NCBI GenBank assembly: GCA_964370635.1
Contig: CAYJJU010000007.1
Span: 1 to 64,000 of the forward strand
Source of the DNA: SIG603 sp964370635
GTDB taxonomy: Bacteria; Bacillota; Clostridia; Oscillospirales; Acutalibacteraceae
Direction of reading: 5' to 3'
Length of the DNA stretch: 64,000 bases
Below are positions 33,616-41,584 of this stretch, in pieces. Below the pieces are notes generated by a model that did no database searches, was not told the DNA's origin, and saw nothing but the letters and a program-made list of their open reading frames with translations. The stretch's first letter is position 1. Each line of letters starts with the position of its first letter. The position numbers were made by a program, and so were the translations under genes.

Positions 33616-34533
33616 TTAAACCTCTCCAATTATCTCGACTTCACACTGAAGCTCTATCCCTTTTTTATCATAAACTTCCTCTTTAACTAGTTCTATAAGG
33701 CTTAACATATCACTGCAAGTGGCATCTTTATAGTTTATTAAAAACCCTGCGTGCTTTTCACTCACCATAGCGCCTCCGACACTCTTGCCTTTTAAACCGC
33801 AAACATCTACAAGTGCCGAGGCAAAATTGTTTTCAGGTCTTTTAAAAGTGCTTCCGGCACTCGGATAGTCAAGCGGTTGTTTTGACACCCTTTTATGGAG
33901 TGTTTCCTCCATGGTTTTTGAAATTTCCTCTTTACCCGCCTTATTTAGCTTAATCACAGCACCGACAATAATTTTACCGCCCTTACTATATGCGCTTTTT
34001 CTATAAGAAAAATCTAGCTTATCTGTTTCAAATTTAGTAAACTCCAAGCCCTCGTCCAAGTGCTGACACTCTATAACGACGTCTTTCATTTCCCCGCCAT
34101 AGGCGCCTGCATTCATATAAACTGCACCGCCGACGCTTCCGGGTATTCCGTAAGCAAACTCAAGCCCTGAAAGAGAGTTTTCTTTTGCAAATATGCATAA
34201 ATTCGAAAGATTTACGCCTGCGCCACAATAAATTGTCTCTTCGTCTAAGAGGGTAATTTCATTAAAATCCCCCGAAAGTTTAATCATGACGCCCCTAAAA
34301 CCCATGTCCGACACCAGTAAATTAGAGCCTTTGCCTAAAATAAAGTATGAAAGCCCTTCTTCCTTTATCAAGGCCATCAAGCCCTTAAGATCTTCTTTGC
34401 TTTCTGCAAATATCATTCTATCCGCTTTGCCGCCTATTTTAAAACTTGTGTAGCGACTCAGTTTTTCATCAATTAAAAATTTTATTTCTAAATTTTCACA
34501 GTGCCTGTCAAGTTTATTATAGATTTTTCCCAA
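33616..34533 (-). CDS. murB: UDP-N-acetylenolpyruvoylglucosamine reductase
   Basis: A 305-residue FAD enzyme that reduces UDP-GlcNAc-enolpyruvate to UDP-MurNAc with NADPH. TSFKIGGKADRMIFAESKEDLK near 30-51 and FILGKGSNLLVSDMGFRGVMIKL near 70-92 bind FAD. SGLEFAYGIPGSVGGAVYMNAGAYGGEM near 118-145 is the type II MurB core. FSYRKSAY near 170 has the Tyr/Arg substrate residues and YPSAGSTFKRP near 220 carries the catalytic Ser. Length fits type II MurB. It is in the hprK-rapZ block. Confidence 0.97.
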   Translation of the reverse strand: MGKIYNKLDRHCENLEIKFLIDEKLSRYTSFKIGGKADRMIFAESKEDLKGLMALIKEEGLSYFILGKGSNLLVSDMGFRGVMIKLSGDFNEITLLDEETIYCGAGVNLSNLCIFAKENSLSGLEFAYGIPGSVGGAVYMNAGAYGGEMKDVVIECQHLDEGLEFTKFETDKLDFSYRKSAYSKGGKIIVGAVIKLNKAGKEEISKTMEETLHKRVSKQPLDYPSAGSTFKRPENNFASALVDVCGLKGKSVGGAMVSEKHAGFLINYKDATCSDMLSLIELVKEEVYDKKGIELQCEVEIIGEV

Positions 34534-34553
34534 AGTAAACCTCCAAATTGTGA

Positions 34554-35516
34554 TTAAATATCTAAGTCTCTCTTAATTTCTTCGGGCTGAATGCTCTCGG
34601 CATCTACTCCCATATTCAAAAGAAGTTCTCTTGCAGCATTATAACCCATTTTCTTTTGTCTGTTATTCATTGCCGCAACCTCAATAATTACCGCCAAGTT
34701 TCTGCCCGGCTTTACAGGTATGGTCATTACAGGCACTTTTATGCCCAAAATTTCCGTATACTCGCTGTCCATTCCCATTCTATCATACATCTTTGTGCTG
34801 TCCCAAAGCTCTAAATTAATTATCATGTCAATTTTTTCCTGTGGTTTAACGGCACCCATACCAAAAATTCTTCTTGCATTTATTATGCCTATGCCACGCA
34901 CTTCTATAAAATGCCTTATGTTCTCAGGCGACTGCCCTACTAGCGACTTTGTCGATACCCTGCGAATTTCAACCGCATCGTCGGCTATAAGCCTATGCCC
35001 TCTTTTTATAACCTCTATTGCCGTTTCACTTTTACCAACACCGCTGTCGCCCACAAGCAAGATTCCCTCGCCGTAAACTTCAACCAAAACGCCGTGCCTT
35101 GTAATTCTCGGCGCAAGCTCAACATTTAAGTACGCAACTAAAGAGGCAACAACATTTGATGTTGTATCGTTTGAAAGTAGCAGTGCCACATTATTTTCTA
35201 TAGCACTTTCTTTCATCACAGCGTCAACTTCTATGCCACGTGCCACAATTACTGCAGGCGGTTTCATGCTAAAAAGCTTCTTAATCGCAATGCTTCTTTT
35301 CTCTTCTCCAAAATTTTCAAGCATGGCAATTTCAGCCCACCCAATAATAGTGATTCTTGAATTATCATAATAATCGTAAAAGCCATTAAGCTCTATTCCG
35401 GGTCTGTTTACCTCCCTTGAGTGTATGAGTATATTAGAGCAGTCCTCGTTTATACAAATCTCTTCAAGCGATAATTCTTTTATTATTTTTTTCAACGCAA
35501 TTGTATATTCCGGCAT
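34554..35516 (-). CDS. hprK: HPr kinase/phosphorylase
   Basis: A 320-residue bifunctional enzyme that phosphorylates Ser46 of HPr or its homologue Crh, and removes the phosphate, linking glycolytic flux to catabolite repression. The N-terminal domain spans about 1-130. The C-terminal kinase has HGVLVEVYGEGILLVGDSGVGKSETAIEVIKRGHRLIADDAVEI near 140-183 with the P-loop GDSGVGKS. The family signature EVRGIGIINARRIFGMGAVKP lies near 206-226, and VPVKPGRNLAVIIEVAAMNNR-like residues are near 264-284. It heads the block of growth and cell-wall genes under a promoter with direct repeats. Confidence 0.96.
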   Translation of the reverse strand: MPEYTIALKKIIKELSLEEICINEDCSNILIHSREVNRPGIELNGFYDYYDNSRITIIGWAEIAMLENFGEEKRSIAIKKLFSMKPPAVIVARGIEVDAVMKESAIENNVALLLSNDTTSNVVASLVAYLNVELAPRITRHGVLVEVYGEGILLVGDSGVGKSETAIEVIKRGHRLIADDAVEIRRVSTKSLVGQSPENIRHFIEVRGIGIINARRIFGMGAVKPQEKIDMIINLELWDSTKMYDRMGMDSEYTEILGIKVPVMTIPVKPGRNLAVIIEVAAMNNRQKKMGYNAARELLLNMGVDAESIQPEEIKRDLDI

Positions 35517-35540
35517 AATTACACCTCTTATAATATTTAT

Positions 35541-35577
35541 TTACTTTTAGTATATCATTACTTTTAGTAAAACTCAA
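35541..35577 (-). promoter_or_regulatory. Promoter of the hprK operon with 12-bp direct repeats
   Basis: Minus-strand -35 TTGAGT (35572-35577), 17-bp spacer and -10 TATACT (35549-35554). Two exact copies of TTACTTTTAGTA (plus strand, 35541-35552 and 35558-35569) overlap the -10 and spacer with a 17-bp period, a layout suited to a dimeric or tandem regulator. Confidence 0.65.
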
Positions 35578-35621
35578 CCGAAAGCATCAGTTTTTTACAT
35601 TTCATTTAAAATTCTTTGCAC

Positions 35622-35650
35622 TTGACAATTATAGTAAACTAGAATACAAT
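35622..35650 (+). promoter_or_regulatory. Promoter of the MarR-ABC operon
   Basis: -35 TTGACA (35622-35627), 17-bp spacer and -10 TACAAT (35645-35650), 38 bp before the marR-like ATG. The short AT-rich leader (AGTAAAC...GTTTATT half-symmetry around the -10) could be the MarR operator. Confidence 0.8.
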
Positions 35651-35688
35651 ACACTTGTTTATTAAATTTCATAAAAAGGAATGATACT

Positions 35689-36162
35689 ATGTCAAGTTTT
35701 AGAAAATACAAGCACGATGTAATGACAAAACAGCGAATTGTTAAGCATAAAATGAAAATATTTCACCACATGTTTGACAGGGCACTGACCTTGCGTTTAA
35801 GCAAGAGCGAAGTTTTTGTAGGTGAGGCCAGATTGCTTATGACTATTTCGCAAAACGACAATCTCACTCAGCGTGAGCTTGCAAAGTTAGGAGGCACCAG
35901 TGCAGCCTCTGTCGGAGTTAGCCTAAAAAAGCTTGAAAACAAAGGATATATTACAAGAGTTTCGGACAAAAACGACTCTAGGGCAATTTTAATTTCACTT
36001 ACCGAAAAGGGTGAAAATTTTATTGAAAAGGCTCATGTAATTTTTCAAACGCTAGACAAGGATACCTTTGACGGTTTTAGCGATAAAGAGCTGGAAGTTT
36101 TCGATAATTTTATAGACAGGCTCAATACAAATTTAAACGGAATTTTGGGTGAAAACGAATGA
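35689..36162 (+). CDS. MarR-family transcriptional regulator
   Basis: A 157-residue winged-helix regulator. The DNA-binding core is LLMTISQNDNLTQRELAKLGGTSAASVGVSLKKLENKGYITRVSDKNDSRAILISLTEKGENF (about 46-108), with recognition helix and wing (DKNDSRAILISLT) intact. The N-terminus is basic (RKYKHDVMTKQRIVKHK). It is the first gene of an operon with two ABC half-transporters, overlapping the next by 4 bp. By analogy with other MarR-ABC pairs it probably represses the exporter and is relieved by a substrate. Confidence 0.92.
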   Translation: MSSFRKYKHDVMTKQRIVKHKMKIFHHMFDRALTLRLSKSEVFVGEARLLMTISQNDNLTQRELAKLGGTSAASVGVSLKKLENKGYITRVSDKNDSRAILISLTEKGENFIEKAHVIFQTLDKDTFDGFSDKELEVFDNFIDRLNTNLNGILGENE

Positions 36163-37886
36163 AAAGATACGCTAAATTTATAAAACCACACCTAATCTTT
36201 TTTATTTTATCTCCCATACTCATGATTTTAGAGGTGTATGCAGAGGTTAATATTCCCATTTTAGCCGGAAAAATCATCGATGGATTTGTTGCAGGCGACG
36301 ACATTTCTATTTTATGGGGATATGGCTTTAGGATGCTATTTTTTGTAGCCTTTGGGCTAATAGTAGGAATATCCTGCGCCTACTGTGCGACGAGGGCCTC
36401 GGTTTATTTTGGTTGCGATTTAAGAGAGGCACTATTTAAAAAAATCCAGCGCTTCTCTTTCTCTAATATCGATAAATTTAGCACATCCTCCTTGGTCACA
36501 AGGCTTACAAACGACATCATACAAATCCAAAATCTTGTAGAGATGGCGCTTAGAATGTTTGTAAGGGCACCCGCCTTATTAATTGGAACACTCATAATGG
36601 TCTTCACCGTAAACAATAGTCTTGCCATGATATTTGTTGTTGTAATTCCATTTTTGGTTGTAGCCATTTCTATAATCGTGACTTTGAGCTACAAAAAATT
36701 TGCAGTCTTACAAAAGAAGATAGACAAAATAAACTCTGTTGTAAGGGAAAATCTTACAAATATCCGTGTAATTAAATCTTTGGTAAGAGAAAATACCGAG
36801 GTAGATAAATTCAAAACCGCAAATGCCGACATGAAAAACAGCGGACTGCGAGTTTTTCGAATTACTATGCTACAAATACCGATTATGACTTTAGCCGTCA
36901 ATATTGCCACAGTAGCAATACTATATCTCGGCGGCATGGGTGTAATGGACGGCAGCGTTCAAATTGGCGATATATCGGTCTTTGTCACCTATACTGTTCA
37001 AATTTTGTCCTCACTTATGATGCTTGCAAATGTACTAATTATAGCTTCTCGTGCCTTTGCCTGTGTTAAACGTGTAAACGAGGTGTTTGACACCCGTGTG
37101 GACGTCACCGAAAAAGAAAATTCTCAATCCACCGTCTTAAACGGCAGTATAGAGTTTAAAAATGTAGACTTTAAATATTATAAAGAAAACACAGAAAATG
37201 TATTAAGTGGCATAAACTTAAACATAGCTTCAGGCGAAACCGTCGGAATTATCGGCTCAACAGGTTGCGGAAAAACCAGTTTGGTCTCGCTTATTCCAAG
37301 GCTTTATGACATAACAAGCGGAGAGGTTTTAGTCGATGGAAAAAACGTCAAAGATTACTCATTAAAAAGCCTGCGTGACGGTGTAGCCGTGGTTTTGCAA
37401 AACAATATTCTCTTCTCAGGCTCTATCGAAAAGAATTTGCGCTATGGCGATAAAAATGCCGATATAGAAGAAGTAAAGCAAATGGCAGAATTTGCCGCCG
37501 CAAACTCATTTATTGAGAGCTTTCCAGAAAAATACGATACGGTTTTAGGGCAAGGCGGCGTAAACCTTTCGGGTGGACAAAAACAAAGACTTTGCATTGC
37601 AAGGGCACTTTTGAAAAAACCGAAAATTATTATTTTAGACGACTCCACAAGTGCTGTAGACACAGCAACTGAAGCTAGAATACGCAGTTATTTAATGGAT
37701 GAACTTCATGAAACCACAAAAATAATCATAGCACAAAGGATATCCTCTGTTATCAGTGCAGATAAAATAGTAGTTATGAACGACGGTAAAATCGAAGCTA
37801 TAGGCAAGCATGACGAGCTCTTAATTAGCAGTTTAATATACAAGGAAATCTATGATTCTCAACGTGACAAAGAAGCAATAGCTTAA
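36159..37886 (+). CDS. ABC exporter half-transporter, permease-ATPase fusion (first)
   Basis: A 575-residue type IV ABC exporter subunit. Six transmembrane helices (about 15-290) are followed by a nucleotide-binding domain (about 325-570) with Walker A GIIGSTGCGKTS near 365, signature NLSGGQKQRLCIARALLKKPKIIILDD near 470-496 (LSGGQ plus Walker B), and an H-loop position occupied by IIAQRIS, where Gln replaces the usual His. That change in the H-loop hints at one degenerate ATP site, as in heterodimeric exporters. It is paired with the next gene, probably as a heterodimer for multidrug or peptide export. Confidence 0.92.
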   Translation: MKRYAKFIKPHLIFFILSPILMILEVYAEVNIPILAGKIIDGFVAGDDISILWGYGFRMLFFVAFGLIVGISCAYCATRASVYFGCDLREALFKKIQRFSFSNIDKFSTSSLVTRLTNDIIQIQNLVEMALRMFVRAPALLIGTLIMVFTVNNSLAMIFVVVIPFLVVAISIIVTLSYKKFAVLQKKIDKINSVVRENLTNIRVIKSLVRENTEVDKFKTANADMKNSGLRVFRITMLQIPIMTLAVNIATVAILYLGGMGVMDGSVQIGDISVFVTYTVQILSSLMMLANVLIIASRAFACVKRVNEVFDTRVDVTEKENSQSTVLNGSIEFKNVDFKYYKENTENVLSGINLNIASGETVGIIGSTGCGKTSLVSLIPRLYDITSGEVLVDGKNVKDYSLKSLRDGVAVVLQNNILFSGSIEKNLRYGDKNADIEEVKQMAEFAAANSFIESFPEKYDTVLGQGGVNLSGGQKQRLCIARALLKKPKIIILDDSTSAVDTATEARIRSYLMDELHETTKIIIAQRISSVISADKIVVMNDGKIEAIGKHDELLISSLIYKEIYDSQRDKEAIA

Positions 37887-37900
37887 TAAGGAGAACAACT

Positions 37901-39763
37901 ATGAATAAACCTCACCCAAACGGCGCAGCGCCTAACCAAGAAAAACCACAAAGCACTCAAAACAGCCCTCCAATTGTAATGCGAGGCGGCGGCCCCGGCC
38001 CAAACATAGGAATGCAAGTGGTAAAACCGAAAAACACCTCAAAAGCAATTAAAAGGCTTTTAAGCTATTTAAAGGAAGATAAATTTCTGACAATCTTAGT
38101 CTTTTTATGTGTTGCCACAAACACAGGACTAAATCTACTCTCCTCATATCTTTTAAGACCGATAATTAACAATTTATTTGAAGGCAGGGGCGAAGAAATT
38201 TTAATTCAAAATGTCGTAATAATGGCGGTGGCCTATGCCGTTGCACTGCTTGCAAGTTTTATCCAAATAAGGATAATGATTAACGTGGCTCAAAAAGCGC
38301 TCGAACGCCTCCGCAATGACTTGTTTGTAAAAATGCAAAAGCTCCCCCTTAGATACTTTGACACAAACAGCAACGGCGACATGATGAGCAGATACACAAA
38401 CGACGTGGACTCTGTAGGAGAGATGATGTCAAACACGGCCATCACGCTTTTCTCTGCAATTATTTCCTTTGTCGGCACCTTAATAGTGATGATTTTTACA
38501 AATATTTTGCTCTCTATTGTGTCCATTCTCTTAATCCCCTTATTCTTTTTTGTCGGAAGATTTATAAGCTCTAAGACACGAAAATATTTTAAGGGCAGGC
38601 AAGAAAGCCTTGGCGAACTAAATGGATTTATAGAGGAAACCATTACAGGACAAAAGGTAGTAAAGGTTTTTAATCATGAAGAAGAAGCGTTTGAAGATTT
38701 TAAAGAGCATAATAAAGTCTATAAAGAAAAAGTAGTTAAGGCTCAATTTTTAGGAGGCTCTATGGGCCCAATCATGGGCGGAATGGGACATTTAAGCTAT
38801 GCAATCACGGCCTTTATCGGTGGATTTTTGTGCTTAACTTCTTATGTTGACATAGGCGCTTATGCTGTATTTTTGAATTATTCACGAAATTTCACAAGGC
38901 CTATAAACGAAATTTCTATGCAAATGAACGTCATCTACTCTGCCCTTGCAGGCGCAGAGCGTGTCTTTTCTATGATGGACGAAATTCCTGAATGTGAAGA
39001 TGTAAAAGATGCCGTCGCACCCGAAAAAATAGGCGGTTATGTAAAACTTGACGATGTAAGTTTTGGTTATAGAGAAGATAATTTAGTTCTAAAAAACATC
39101 TCGCTATATGCAAAACCGGGGCAAAAAATCGCCTTTGTTGGTTCAACGGGTGCCGGAAAAACGACCATTACAAATCTACTAAATCGCTTTTACGACATTC
39201 AAAGCGGAACAATTACCATCGACGGCATTGATTTAACGTCTTATAAAAAAGCATTCTTGCGCCAAAACATTGCCATGGTTTTGCAGGATACTCACCTTTT
39301 TGAGGGCACAGTTATGGAGAATATTCGTTATGGCAGGCTAGACGCTACAGACGATGAAGTGAAAATTGCCGCAAAGGCCGCAAATGCGCACTCCTTCATA
39401 AAAAGACTAGAAAATGGTTATGATACCTATATCGAGGGCGACGGTGCAAATCTTAGTCAGGGACAAAGGCAGCTTTTAAATATCGCAAGGGCCGCCATTT
39501 CAAAAGCCCCTATCTTAGTACTCGACGAAGCCACAAGCTCTATTGATACTCGCACAGAAAAACATATTGAACAAGCGCTGGACAGACTCATGGAGACTCG
39601 CACCACCTTTGTCATAGCGCACAGACTCTCCACTGTTAGAAATTCAAACGCCATCATGGTTTTAGAAAACGGCGAAATAATCGAGCGAGGCGACCATGAC
39701 GAGCTCCTCATGAAAAAAGGCCGCTACTTTGAACTTTACGAAGGCATAGCAAAACTAGCTTAA
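37901..39763 (+). CDS. ABC exporter half-transporter, permease-ATPase fusion (second)
   Basis: A 620-residue partner subunit. A proline- and asparagine-rich N-terminal tail (about 1-45) precedes six transmembrane helices (about 55-330) and the nucleotide-binding domain (about 370-615). Walker A is FVGSTGAGKTTIT near 405, the signature NLSQGQRQLLNIARAAISKAPILVLDEATSSID near 512-544 has LSQGQ rather than LSGGQ, and FVIAHRLSTV near 560 keeps the H-loop His. Consensus and degenerate elements are thus shared between the two subunits, as expected for a heterodimer. A terminator follows. Confidence 0.92.
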   Translation: MNKPHPNGAAPNQEKPQSTQNSPPIVMRGGGPGPNIGMQVVKPKNTSKAIKRLLSYLKEDKFLTILVFLCVATNTGLNLLSSYLLRPIINNLFEGRGEEILIQNVVIMAVAYAVALLASFIQIRIMINVAQKALERLRNDLFVKMQKLPLRYFDTNSNGDMMSRYTNDVDSVGEMMSNTAITLFSAIISFVGTLIVMIFTNILLSIVSILLIPLFFFVGRFISSKTRKYFKGRQESLGELNGFIEETITGQKVVKVFNHEEEAFEDFKEHNKVYKEKVVKAQFLGGSMGPIMGGMGHLSYAITAFIGGFLCLTSYVDIGAYAVFLNYSRNFTRPINEISMQMNVIYSALAGAERVFSMMDEIPECEDVKDAVAPEKIGGYVKLDDVSFGYREDNLVLKNISLYAKPGQKIAFVGSTGAGKTTITNLLNRFYDIQSGTITIDGIDLTSYKKAFLRQNIAMVLQDTHLFEGTVMENIRYGRLDATDDEVKIAAKAANAHSFIKRLENGYDTYIEGDGANLSQGQRQLLNIARAAISKAPILVLDEATSSIDTRTEKHIEQALDRLMETRTTFVIAHRLSTVRNSNAIMVLENGEIIERGDHDELLMKKGRYFELYEGIAKLA

Positions 39764-39792
39764 CTTAGCGTTAAATATTTTAAAGAACCTTT

Positions 39793-39831
39793 AGTGGCAG
39801 ATGTGAAATTATTTACATCTGCCACTTTTTA
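39793..39831 (+). terminator. Terminator of the MarR-ABC operon
   Basis: AGTGGCAGATGT / ACATCTGCCACT perfect 12-bp stem followed by TTTTAT, 30 bp after the second ABC gene. Confidence 0.9.
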
Positions 39832-39860
39832 TACCTTAAAACAAGTGCTAAACGCATGTA

Positions 39861-39888
39861 TTGTATTGACTTTATACGATATTATAAT
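39861..39888 (+). promoter_or_regulatory. Promoter of the GH5-like/unknown pair
   Basis: -35 TTGTAT (39861-39866), 16-bp spacer and -10 TATAAT (39883-39888), 38 bp before the ATG. Confidence 0.55.
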
Positions 39889-39925
39889 GTAACATGTAAG
39901 TATATTATACTTTGGAGGTGGGAAT

Positions 39926-40909
39926 ATGTTAAATATAGATTGTTCTAAAATTCGTGGATTTAATTATCAACCGGGATATGCAAACAGCTCTTATGAGGCA
40001 TTTGCATTTTTTGACTACGAGCAAATAAAAACCGAAATTGCGCTTGGCAAGAAATATTTTCCAAAAATTAATACCATAAGACTGTGGCTTTCATTTCAAG
40101 ATTGGTATTTTGACCATGACAAATTCATGGAAAAATTTGAAGCAATGCTTTGCATTTGTGATAGTTTGGGCTTAAAAGTCATCCCTTGCCTCGAAAACCG
40201 TTGGCATAATGTTTTTTGCGACAACGGAGGCCTGTATCTTGAGCATACTATTAAAGGCACCAAGTACTATGTTGGGGATAAACTGCTGTCTTATGTAGAC
40301 GCCATACTTTCAAAACATCGAAGCGATGAGCGAATAATTATTTGGGATGCATGCAATGAGCCTTTCTCATTTTATAAATCATTAAAAGAAATGGGAGAGC
40401 TTGCCTTAGGCGACGCCCAGCTTTCTATTGATATTTGCAAAAGGATAAAGAGCCATAACCCCCTAGCACCTGTAGGCTTAAGCCTTAGCGGACACGATTA
40501 TTTTAACGCCATGGAACATCTTGAGCCTTATGTAGACGTAATTCTTGTTCATCCATACATTCAGGCAAACAACGACCATAGGGAAATGCAAAGAAGACTT
40601 GATACTTATTATGATGTAATAAATGAATATAAGGAATACGGCAAGCGTGTTGGCAAGCAAGTTTTAGTAACCGAGACCTGTTGGGGTAGCGTTGACCCTA
40701 GCTGGAGGGTAGAAAACATGAAAGTGAATTTAAGTGTTTTAAACCGCCACGAAATAGGCTTTTTAGCCCATGGCTTATGCTACAGCAAGGTAGCCGATTT
40801 GCACGACATTAAAGGCGGCGCAATTTGGCATGATGCAGGTCAGTTTAATTTTATTAATGAAGACTACACTTTACGTGAAGGCCATGAGGTCTTTAACGAC
40901 TACTGTTAA
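39926..40909 (+). CDS. GH5/clan-A-like glycoside hydrolase, cytoplasmic
   Basis: A 327-residue TIM-barrel protein with no signal peptide or extra domain. The N-terminus (RGFNYQPGYANSSYEAFAFFDY) and INTIRLWLSFQDWYFD near 48-63 resemble the cellulase-type GH5/GH2C fold. IIIWDACNEPFSFY near 137-150 gives the acid/base Glu in the NEP motif, and QVLVTETCWGSVDPSW near 247-262 supplies the nucleophile Glu in TETCWG. The fold and catalytic pair are clear; the family number and substrate are not. Being intracellular, it should act on imported short oligosaccharides or glycosides. It has its own promoter and is 15 bp before an unknown gene. Confidence 0.75.
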   Translation: MLNIDCSKIRGFNYQPGYANSSYEAFAFFDYEQIKTEIALGKKYFPKINTIRLWLSFQDWYFDHDKFMEKFEAMLCICDSLGLKVIPCLENRWHNVFCDNGGLYLEHTIKGTKYYVGDKLLSYVDAILSKHRSDERIIIWDACNEPFSFYKSLKEMGELALGDAQLSIDICKRIKSHNPLAPVGLSLSGHDYFNAMEHLEPYVDVILVHPYIQANNDHREMQRRLDTYYDVINEYKEYGKRVGKQVLVTETCWGSVDPSWRVENMKVNLSVLNRHEIGFLAHGLCYSKVADLHDIKGGAIWHDAGQFNFINEDYTLREGHEVFNDYC

Positions 40910-40924
40910 TGAAGGGAGAAGCTT

Positions 40925-41512
40925 ATGTTTGCAAAACAACTCATCACAGGAATACACCCAAAGGCTTGGTGGAATCATTTCCCTAACAAAAACCTAAATC
41001 TTGACACAAGTTTTGAGCTTTGCTATCTTCCTTTATCATTTGGCAGTTATCAAAGCCACCCCAATGAATTTATCGACACCTTAAATACAGTTTTAGACAA
41101 ACTCGAAAACACTAAAGTCATTCTTGAACTTTTCAAATATGTACGCATTGTCGACGGAGAACTTTCTATCGAAAAACTTTTAGCCGGCTTTACTTGGACT
41201 TATGAATGGGGATTTTACAGGGCATATTTAAGAGATGTCGCAAACGCCTTGCTTAAGAGGAAAAACATCTTGTATATAAACATATCTGACTGCTTTGATA
41301 TTGATGATAGCCATGAATTTGCTAAAGATATTGACATATATCAAACTGCAATTTTCAGAGAAATGTTCTACTATTTAAGAGACACGGGAATTTCTATACC
41401 CTTAGGATTTTCTGACATAAAAAATGACAAGCTTCAAAAAATTTGCCATATGTATATAAAAGAAAATCAGCTGTTTGAAGCGGATAAACCCATTTGCAAA
41501 ATAGAAACTTGA
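40925..41512 (+). CDS. Protein of unknown function paired with GH5-like gene
   Basis: A 195-residue soluble protein starting MFAKQLITGIHPKAWWNHFPNK. It is rich in aromatic residues and shows alternating beta/alpha propensity (VILELFKYVRIVD, YINISDCFDIDD, GISIPLGFSDI), as a partial TIM barrel or small alpha/beta protein might. No signal peptide, membrane segment or catalytic motif is recognised, and I do not recognise the family. A GGGAG ribosome site and 15-bp spacing after the GH5-like gene indicate co-expression. Confidence 0.6.
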   Translation: MFAKQLITGIHPKAWWNHFPNKNLNLDTSFELCYLPLSFGSYQSHPNEFIDTLNTVLDKLENTKVILELFKYVRIVDGELSIEKLLAGFTWTYEWGFYRAYLRDVANALLKRKNILYINISDCFDIDDSHEFAKDIDIYQTAIFREMFYYLRDTGISIPLGFSDIKNDKLQKICHMYIKENQLFEADKPICKIET

Positions 41513-41584
41513 CTTAGTGTTGAATATTGTTTGAATTTATGTTATCCTTAATTTAGGAATAAATAAGCAATGTGGAGGTAGTTT

